NCBI GenBank assembly: GCA_910586375.1
Contig: CAJUIE010000099.1
Location: 1 to 6,266 of the forward strand
Direction of reading: 5' to 3'
Length of the DNA stretch: 6,266 bases
Origin: an uncultured Alistipes sp.
GTDB lineage: Bacteria; Bacteroidota; Bacteroidia; Bacteroidales; Rikenellaceae
Shown here: in pieces, positions 1 to 4,998 of the stretch
Numbering within the stretch: position 1 is the first letter of the stretch
Layout: each line of letters starts with the position of its first letter
Translations under genes and position numbers: made by a program
The notes under the pieces: model-generated
Seen by the model: the letters and a program-made list of their open reading frames with translations, nothing else
Told to the model about the DNA's origin: nothing
Database searches by the model: none

Positions 1-183
1 AAGCTGCACGTCGGACGGTGGTCCTGGTCGCCCGCAGCATGGCTCTACGAGCAGTGGAGCGGACGCTATGACCGTGACGGACGCACGCTCTACATCAACG
101 ACGGCACGGGCTACGTAGCCTATCCGATGCGTCTGGGCGCGTGGCCCGAAATCACCCTCTTCACGCTGGAACGATGCAAGTAA
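1..183 (+). CDS. Calcineurin-like metallophosphoesterase, C-terminal fragment (5' end outside window)
   Basis: Frame 1 is open from the first base to TAA at 181-183 and gives the last 60 residues of a protein. The piece contains WSGRYDRDGRTLYINDGTG followed by a P-x-R-L-G-x-W-P-E-I-T-L-F-T-L ending. This resembles the C-terminal strands of YkuE/YaeI-type calcineurin-like phosphoesterases, which end in a Gly-rich turn, a P-x-R-x-G segment and a PEIT-L strand just after the last metal-binding GHTH motif. The metal ligands themselves lie upstream of the window, so activity cannot be judged. Such proteins are often membrane-anchored and hydrolyse phosphomonoesters or diesters of lipid or nucleotide substrates; the substrate here is unknown. 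The 3' end overlaps the next gene by 10 bases, so the two are probably co-transcribed and translationally coupled. The family call rests on recalled motif similarity over a short fragment. Confidence 0.72.
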   Translation, partial: KLHVGRWSWSPAAWLYEQWSGRYDRDGRTLYINDGTGYVAYPMRLGAWPEITLFTLERCK

Positions 184-1253
184 CTCTCTCCGCGGCGGTC
201 ACGGCCAACGGCTTCCTGGATGACAACACCCCCCGCCGACTCATAATCTCCACCCCCGAGGACTGGGCCGAAGTTTACCGGCTGCGAGGTGCCCACGACG
301 CCATTCTGGTTGGCGCCGGGACGCTGCGACGCGACAACCCCGCACTGCTTGTCCGCGACGAAGAGGTCCGGAACCGGCGTCGTACTGCGGGACTGCTCCC
401 CGATATTACGAAAGTCGCCCTCTCGGCTTCGGGACACCTCGACCCGACGTTGCGCTTCTTCACCGAAGGCGAAGCGGCGCGCTACGTCTTCACACAGACT
501 GGCGAAACCTCCGCCTGGGATACTCTTGCAACTGCCATCCGCTGCGACGAACCCATTTCGGCCCGCCTCGTGGTCACCGAACTGGAGAAACGGGGCGTAC
601 AGCGCCTCTTCGTCGAGGGCGGAGCACAAGTGCTCAGAATGTTCCTCGACGAAGGGATGGCTGACACGCTGCGCATAGCCGTAAATCCCACGCTGCACAC
701 AGAAGCAGGGCAGGGCAGGGCACACTTCGCCTACGACCCGCCACCCGGCACGCCATGCGTCCGCGAACGGTTCGGTGCGATGGAGGTCACAACATGGACC
801 CTGCGACCCGATACTTCGGCCGAGGACCTGCCGCTGCTGCGTATGGCCGTGGAGGAGGGGTTTCGCTGCACGCCAAGCCGCACCTCCTACTGCGTCGGCG
901 CTGTGGTCATAACGCGCGACGGCCGCATCTTCCGCGGTTATACCCACGAAACGACGCCTACCCGTCACGCCGAGCAGGAGGCCATAGCCAAAGCCCTTGC
1001 TGCGGGCGCCGAGCTGCGGGGCGGGACGATCTGCTCCTCGATGGAGCCCTGCTCGCAACGGGCCAGCGAACCCGAGAGCTGCACGCAGCTGATCCTGCGC
1101 CACGGCTTCGCCAAAGCGATCTTCGCCCTCTATGAACCCGACTGCTTTGTGCAGTGCCGCGGAGCGCTCACACTGCGGGAGGCAGGGGTCGACGTGCGGG
1201 TCTATCCCGACCTGGCGGAAGATGTGCGGCGGGCCAATGCTCACCTGAAGTAA
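174..1253 (+). CDS. Reductase-deaminase fusion: RibD-type reductase domain (N) plus cytidine-deaminase-like domain (C), reversed RibD order
   Basis: 359 residues from ATG 174. Residues 1-210 look like the RibD C-terminal/DHFR-like pyrimidine reductase fold: VTLSAAVTANGFL at the start, VGAGTLRRDNPAL at 46-58 with the expected Asp54, and LFVEGGAQVL at 145-154. Residues 219-345 look like a zinc deaminase: His265-Ala-Glu267 (zinc ligand and proton-transfer Glu), Pro292-Cys293 and Cys303 as further ligands, then YEPD at 320-323. Canonical RibD has the deaminase first and the reductase second; here the order is swapped. The likely role is the deamination and NADPH reduction of the pyrimidine intermediate in riboflavin synthesis, in the cytosol, but a related pathway is possible. 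The usual S-x-D-G near the N-terminus is T-A-N-G here. An upstream in-frame GTG (141) would add 11 residues outside the fold, so ATG 174 was preferred. The start overlaps the phosphoesterase stop. Confidence 0.85.
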   Translation: MQVTLSAAVTANGFLDDNTPRRLIISTPEDWAEVYRLRGAHDAILVGAGTLRRDNPALLVRDEEVRNRRRTAGLLPDITKVALSASGHLDPTLRFFTEGEAARYVFTQTGETSAWDTLATAIRCDEPISARLVVTELEKRGVQRLFVEGGAQVLRMFLDEGMADTLRIAVNPTLHTEAGQGRAHFAYDPPPGTPCVRERFGAMEVTTWTLRPDTSAEDLPLLRMAVEEGFRCTPSRTSYCVGAVVITRDGRIFRGYTHETTPTRHAEQEAIAKALAAGAELRGGTICSSMEPCSQRASEPESCTQLILRHGFAKAIFALYEPDCFVQCRGALTLREAGVDVRVYPDLAEDVRRANAHLK

Positions 1254-1290
1254 CAAATTTGTGTCCTAAAAGGCAAAAAATGGCCTAAAT
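1253..1290. repeat. Short palindrome and direct repeat after the fusion gene
   Basis: ACAAATTTGT at 1253-1262 is a perfect 10-base palindrome that begins on the last base of the TAA stop codon. It is followed by CCTAAA at 1265-1270 and again at 1284-1289, 19 bases apart start to start, about two helical turns. A 4-bp AGGC/GCCT inverted pair (1271-1274, 1283-1286) lies between them. These could be operator half-sites for the efflux promoter just downstream, or chance in an AT-rich gap. No strong terminator hairpin with a T-run is visible. Confidence 0.3.
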
Positions 1291-1296
1291 TGCGGG

Positions 1297-1317
1297 GTGG
1301 AGTGTACGATATTCCAC
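1297..1317. promoter_or_regulatory. Candidate operator dyad GTGGA-N11-TCCAC
   Basis: The 5-bp inverted arms GTGGA (1297-1301) and TCCAC (1313-1317) flank an 11-base spacer. The dyad centre, near 1307, falls where the -33 element of the promoter at 1327-1334 would be expected, so a bound repressor there would block polymerase. Efflux operons of this layout are often controlled by TetR- or MarR-type repressors, but no regulator gene lies in the window. Arms this short can arise by chance. Confidence 0.25.
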
Positions 1318-1326
1318 AAATCCTTC

Positions 1327-1334
1327 TATCTTTG
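1327..1334 (+). promoter_or_regulatory. Bacteroidota-type -7 promoter element (TATCTTTG) for the efflux operon
   Basis: TATCTTTG matches the TAnnTTTG -7 consensus of the Bacteroidota primary sigma factor exactly. It lies 21 bases before the ATG at 1356, which leaves a short leader of roughly 15 bases. No clear TTTG/TTG -33 element is seen at the usual 19-21 base spacing; that region reads GTGTACG and lies inside a small dyad. The promoter may therefore be weak or regulated. It is the only good promoter match in the gap before the four efflux genes and supports starting the first gene at 1356. Confidence 0.65.
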
Positions 1335-1355
1335 CGTAGTAAATTCATCCGCAAT

Positions 1356-2807
1356 ATGAAAACAGCAGTCAAGATCGCCCTGACAGCTGCCCTGCTGGCC
1401 GTGCGACCCGTTTCTGCACAACAGTCGGCGGAGACGCTCTCCTTAGAAGATGCAATCGCCGTGACGCTCGCCGACAACCCGGCCATGAAAGCCGCAGCCT
1501 ACGAAGAACGGGCCGCAGAGCAGGAGCGCCGGGCAGCCATAGGTCTGCGTATGCCTCAGATCGGCATAACGGGCGCCTATAGCTACATGGCCAAGGACAT
1601 CGGAGTCGATCTCAACAAGCTGAAGGGACCGGTGAACGATTTCTCGGGCAAACTCTTCGGCAGCGGGTTGATTGACCCCGCACTGCTGCCGGGTATCCAG
1701 CAGCTCATCGGCCCCATCATGGAAGCCGACTGGTTTCTCAAGGTTCAGGACCGGAGCTTTGGCTCCATAGGCGGCGAAGTGACCCTGCCGATCTGGTTAG
1801 GCGGCAAGATCAACGTGGCCAACCGGGCTGCGAAGCTCCAGCAGCAGACGGCCCTTGCACAAGGCGAGCAGACGCGCAATGCGTTGATCTGCGAGCTGGT
1901 TGAACGCTACTTCGGCCTGGCCCTCGCCCTTCAGGTCGTGGAGGTGCGGGAACAGGTGGTCGCCGGTGTCCGCAAACATCTCAACGACGCCATCGCGCTG
2001 GAAAAGAACGGCATGATCGCTCACGGCGAGCTGCTCTACGTAGAGTTCAAGATGGCCGAAGCCGAACGCGAACTGGCCAATGCGAAGCTACAGGTCAGGA
2101 CTATTTCAAGCGCCCTGCAAAATACGCTCAACCGCAACCACGAATATCTGCCCGTCACGGCAATGTTCATCGTCGACAAGATTGAATCCCTGGACTATTA
2201 TCAGGAGCTCGCCCTGTCCCGCAACCCGCTGCTCAATCAGGTGTCACTCAAACGTCAGCTGGCCGAAGAGGGCGTACGCCTGCAACGCAGCAACTTCCTG
2301 CCCCAGGTCGTGGCCATGGGCGGCGGATCGTTCTACAACTATCAGGTCGCGGGTCTGGTACCGCGCTGGGCCGTGGGCGTGGGCGTCAACTTCAAGATTT
2401 TCGACGGTCTGAACCGCGAATATAAATACTCGGCCGCCAAACAGACGGCCCGCCGCGTGGACGAGTTGCAGAACAAGGCAGGGAAAGATATCTCGGTGTT
2501 GGTCGAACAGCTCTACGATCAGCTCCAGAGTTACCGCAACCAAATCGCCTCGATCGACTCTTCGCTCCGCTTTGCCGAAGAGTATCTGCGCGTAAAGAAT
2601 GCCGCATTTCTCGAAGGCATGAGTTCGTCCGCAGACCTCATCGATGCAGAGCTCAACTTAGCCGGAGTGCGGGCGGAGCGGCTCCAGGCGGCCTTCAATT
2701 ACGACAAAACATTGGCTCAACTGCTCCAGGCAGCGGGAATAGGCGAAGAATTTCCGGCCTACGCGCGCCGCAACGACGCCCGCCGCATTCTCTTCAGTGA
2801 AAAATAA
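1356..2807 (+). CDS. TolC-family outer-membrane efflux channel
   Basis: 483 residues, the outer-membrane exit duct of a tripartite exporter. Residues 1-21 form a signal peptide with a Lys-containing start, a hydrophobic core and a V-S-A cleavage site before Gln22-Gln23; there is no lipobox Cys, unlike many lipidated family members. The two OEP repeats are visible: LSLEDAIAVTLADNP near 28-42 with PQIGITGAYSY at 67-77 and LPIWLGGKI at 144-152, then YYQELALSRNPLL near 281-293 with FLPQ at 314-317 and FKIFDGLNRE at 346-355. Long Ala/Gln/Glu-rich helices follow each repeat, as expected for the periplasmic barrel. A stretch of about 55 residues (79-135) between the first two predicted strands is longer than a simple turn. 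A TTG start at 1290 would precede the promoter, so ATG 1356 was chosen; it has no Shine-Dalgarno sequence. First gene of the operon, 11 bases before the adaptor gene. Confidence 0.92.
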   Translation: MKTAVKIALTAALLAVRPVSAQQSAETLSLEDAIAVTLADNPAMKAAAYEERAAEQERRAAIGLRMPQIGITGAYSYMAKDIGVDLNKLKGPVNDFSGKLFGSGLIDPALLPGIQQLIGPIMEADWFLKVQDRSFGSIGGEVTLPIWLGGKINVANRAAKLQQQTALAQGEQTRNALICELVERYFGLALALQVVEVREQVVAGVRKHLNDAIALEKNGMIAHGELLYVEFKMAEAERELANAKLQVRTISSALQNTLNRNHEYLPVTAMFIVDKIESLDYYQELALSRNPLLNQVSLKRQLAEEGVRLQRSNFLPQVVAMGGGSFYNYQVAGLVPRWAVGVGVNFKIFDGLNREYKYSAAKQTARRVDELQNKAGKDISVLVEQLYDQLQSYRNQIASIDSSLRFAEEYLRVKNAAFLEGMSSSADLIDAELNLAGVRAERLQAAFNYDKTLAQLLQAAGIGEEFPAYARRNDARRILFSEK

Positions 2808-2818
2808 AAGATAACTAT

Positions 2819-3808
2819 ATGAAACGGAACAACATTCTCGGAATCCTCGTGGCCGTCGTGGTCATCGTCGCAGCGGTCTGGCTCATCAGCCGTTATCTGA
2901 CCCGGCGCTCGCCGCTGCTGCTTCAGGGCACGGTGGAGTGTACGACTTACAAAGCCTCATCGAAGGTCCCCGGACGTATCGACTGCATGAAGGTCGCACA
3001 GGGCGAACGCGTGGAGAAAGGACAGCTGCTCTATGCGCTTTCGACGCCCGAACTCGACGCCAAGTTGCAGCAAGCCGAAGCCGCGAAGAGCGCCGCCTCG
3101 GCACTCGACGCCGCAGCCCTGGCCGGAGCCCGCATTCAGCAGATCGACGCTGCACTGAATATGTGGGAAAAGGCGCAGGCTGGGTTCGAACTGGCCCGCA
3201 AGACCTACGAACGTGTGCAAAACCTCTACGAGCAGGGCGTGGTCCCGGCGCAGAAACTCGATGAAGCATCCGCCAATTACGAGGCGATGCGTGCCACGGC
3301 CCAAGCCGCCAAAGCTCAGTACGATCTGGCGCGCGACGGTGCCCGCCGCGAGGACAAGGAGGCCGCCGCGGCCCGTGTCCGTCAGGCCCAGGGGGCAGTC
3401 AACGAGGTGGAGTCCTACATCGAAGACGCACTGGTTTATTCACCCGTCACGGGCGAGGTTTCGACCATCATTGCCGAGGAGGGCGAACTGGTCGGCAGCG
3501 GCTACCCCGTGGTGGCGATTCTCGACACCAGCGACATGTGGGTAACCTTCAACATCAAGGAGACCCTCCTGCCCGACATTCGGATCGGCACCCGCATGAC
3601 GGGTTATATCCCGGCCCTCGACCTCGAAACAGAGTTCGAAGTGACCTATATCGCCGCACAGGCCGATTTCGCCACTTGGGCCGCCACCCGCACACGAGGC
3701 GGCTTCGACATCCGCACGTTCGCCATCAAGGCCAAGCCCGCCGCTGGCGTGGCGACGCTGCGCCCGGGCATGAGCGTTCTGGTAAACTGGGATCAATTCA
3801 CCCGATAG
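2819..3808 (+). CDS. HlyD/YbhG-like periplasmic adaptor (membrane fusion protein)
   Basis: 329 residues. One N-terminal membrane anchor (about 6-24) places the rest in the periplasm. The first half of the lipoyl-like domain is at about 37-74 (VPGRIDCMKVAQGERVEKG). An Ala/Gln/Lys-rich helical hairpin runs from about 78 to 204, with its tip near YEQGVVPAQKLDEA (137-150). The second lipoyl half follows at 207-235 (YSPVTGEVSTIIAEEGELV), then a beta-barrel domain to the end with a TLRPGMSVLV strand. The protein should bridge the TolC-like channel to the two membrane subunits encoded next. At the hairpin tip, Arg132 and Leu136 of the adaptor R-L-S contact pattern are present, but the Ser position is Pro143. 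ATG 2819 is preceded by an A-rich stretch without a Shine-Dalgarno sequence, usual for Bacteroidota. The single-anchor, single-hairpin build fits ABC-linked adaptors of the YbhG/YhiI type better than RND adaptors. Confidence 0.9.
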   Translation: MKRNNILGILVAVVVIVAAVWLISRYLTRRSPLLLQGTVECTTYKASSKVPGRIDCMKVAQGERVEKGQLLYALSTPELDAKLQQAEAAKSAASALDAAALAGARIQQIDAALNMWEKAQAGFELARKTYERVQNLYEQGVVPAQKLDEASANYEAMRATAQAAKAQYDLARDGARREDKEAAAARVRQAQGAVNEVESYIEDALVYSPVTGEVSTIIAEEGELVGSGYPVVAILDTSDMWVTFNIKETLLPDIRIGTRMTGYIPALDLETEFEVTYIAAQADFATWAATRTRGGFDIRTFAIKAKPAAGVATLRPGMSVLVNWDQFTR

Positions 3809-3812
3809 GAGG
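3807..3812 (+). promoter_or_regulatory. Strong Shine-Dalgarno AGGAGG before the first membrane subunit, overlapping the adaptor stop codon
   Basis: AGGAGG starts on the second base of the adaptor's TAG stop (3806-3808) and lies 9 bases before ATG 3822. The purine run continues through GAGAGGGGAA. The two upstream genes of the operon lack such a site. This supports the ATG 3822 start and suggests reinitiation by ribosomes finishing the adaptor. Confidence 0.7.
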
Positions 3813-3821
3813 AGAGGGGAA

Positions 3822-4997
3822 ATGGGTATCCTCGGCCATACATTCGCCGTTGTGCGGCGCGAAACCGGACGGATGAGGCGGCAGCCGATGTATGCAACGC
3901 TGCTTGTCATCCTGCCCATCCTGTCGTTCCTCTTCTTCGCCCTGCTCTTCGAAAAGGGCGTGGCACGCGACATCCCCATCGCCGTGCTCGACGAAGATCA
4001 CAGTGCGCTCTCCCGCAAAGTGACCCAGATGATCGAAGATACCCCCACGGCCCAGGTCGCCTACGGCATCCAGTCGATGGACGAGGGTGAACGACTGATG
4101 CGCGAAGGGCGCATTCAGGCCATCGTCCAAATTCCGGCTTTCTTCGAAAAAGATATTCTCAGCAACCGCCAGACCCACCTCGAAGCCTATATTTCGGGAG
4201 CCAACATTTCGGTCAACGGTCTGCTGTCGAAAGATATACAGACCGCCGTCACCACCTTTGGCGCCGGCATCCAGCTTCAGCTGCTCACCAAACAGGGACT
4301 GACCGAGCGGCAGGCGATGGCGCAGCTGCAACCCGTAAGGTTCGACCGCCACATACTCTTCAACCCCTATATCAATTACGGCTACTACCTCTCGCCGAGC
4401 TTCATGCCCATGATGCTGCTCATCTTCGTGGTGCTGGTCACGGTCTTCTCGGTAGGCAGCGAGCTTAAGCACGCCACGGCGCGCGAATGGCTCCACACGG
4501 CCAACGATTCGATAGGAGCGGCCCTCGTGGGAAAACTACTGCCGATCACCACAGCGATGTTCCTGCTCTCGCTGGTCATGCTGACGATCATCTTCAAGAT
4601 AGTGGATGTACCTCTGAACGGCAACCTGACGACGATATTGGTCGGCACACTGCTTTTCATCCTGAGCTATCAGTCTATTTCAGTGATGATCGTCGCCGTG
4701 GTGGCCAATCTGCGGCTTTCGCTCTCGCTCGGCGGCGGCTATTCGGTCCTGGCCTTCACCTTTTCGGGCCTGACATTCCCCGTTATGGCCATGTACCCCG
4801 CTATGCGGGTGGTGAGCAAGCTCTTCCCGTTTACTTATTATACCGACCTCTGCGTCGACCAGCTGCTGCGGGGGGCTCCCGTCGTCCGCTCGCTGCCCGA
4901 CTTAGGGTGTCTGGCACTGTTCTTCGTTTTACCGCTTCTGTGCCTGCCACGCCTGCGACGTGTCTGCACGGAGGAGAAATTCTGGGGGAGATTGTGA
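3822..4997 (+). CDS. ABC-2 type inner-membrane transport subunit 1 (YhhJ/YbhR-like)
   Basis: 391 residues. The layout is that of ABC2_membrane_3 proteins: a basic cytosolic start, TM1 at about 24-43, a large periplasmic domain at about 45-185, then about five more hydrophobic segments (near 190-212, 233-258, 269-294, 300-324 and 360-376). Family signatures are IPIAVLDEDHSALSR at 51-65 directly after TM1, and LFNPYINYGYYLSPSF at 179-194 leading into TM2. The subunit should form half of the inner-membrane translocator and receive substrate for the adaptor and channel. It has no nucleotide-binding domain and no Walker A motif, and no separate ATPase gene is adjacent. It ends one base before the ATG of the second membrane gene, so the two are likely translated together and pair as a heterodimer. 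The pairing is inference; the family assignment is well supported by topology and motifs. A run of six G at 4870-4875 lies inside the gene. Confidence 0.9.
   Translation: MGILGHTFAVVRRETGRMRRQPMYATLLVILPILSFLFFALLFEKGVARDIPIAVLDEDHSALSRKVTQMIEDTPTAQVAYGIQSMDEGERLMREGRIQAIVQIPAFFEKDILSNRQTHLEAYISGANISVNGLLSKDIQTAVTTFGAGIQLQLLTKQGLTERQAMAQLQPVRFDRHILFNPYINYGYYLSPSFMPMMLLIFVVLVTVFSVGSELKHATAREWLHTANDSIGAALVGKLLPITTAMFLLSLVMLTIIFKIVDVPLNGNLTTILVGTLLFILSYQSISVMIVAVVANLRLSLSLGGGYSVLAFTFSGLTFPVMAMYPAMRVVSKLFPFTYYTDLCVDQLLRGAPVVRSLPDLGCLALFFVLPLLCLPRLRRVCTEEKFWGRL
4984..4990 (+). promoter_or_regulatory. Shine-Dalgarno-like GGGGGAG deciding the start of the second membrane subunit
   Basis: GGGGGAG sits inside the last codons of membrane subunit 1, 8 bases before ATG 4999; a second purine run, GGAGGAG, lies further upstream at 4970-4976. 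The spacing favours ATG 4999 over the in-frame GTG at 4960, which would overlap the previous gene by 38 bases and add a charged tail of 13 residues before the natural start. Confidence 0.55.
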
Positions 4998-4998
4998 C

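Noticed and set aside
141..173. Upstream GTG start for the reductase-deaminase gene
   Set aside because: It would add 11 residues with no family match and lengthen the overlap with the phosphoesterase gene; the domain begins right at ATG 174.
120..1256. Long open frame on the minus strand opposite the reductase-deaminase gene
   Set aside because: It mirrors the codon bias of the GC-rich + strand gene. Its translation is rich in Gly, Arg, His and Cys with no recognisable domain, while the + strand frame has clear enzyme motifs.
1271..1286. AGGC/GCCT hairpin as a terminator after the fusion gene
   Set aside because: The stem is only 4 bp and no T-run follows it.
1290..1355. Upstream TTG start for the TolC-like channel
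   Set aside because: It would precede the -7 element and put 22 residues before a textbook signal peptide that starts at ATG 1356.
3798..4496. Minus-strand open frame opposite membrane subunit 1
   Set aside because: The product is rich in Glu, Asp, His and Arg with no domain, as expected for the reverse reading of a hydrophobic membrane protein gene.
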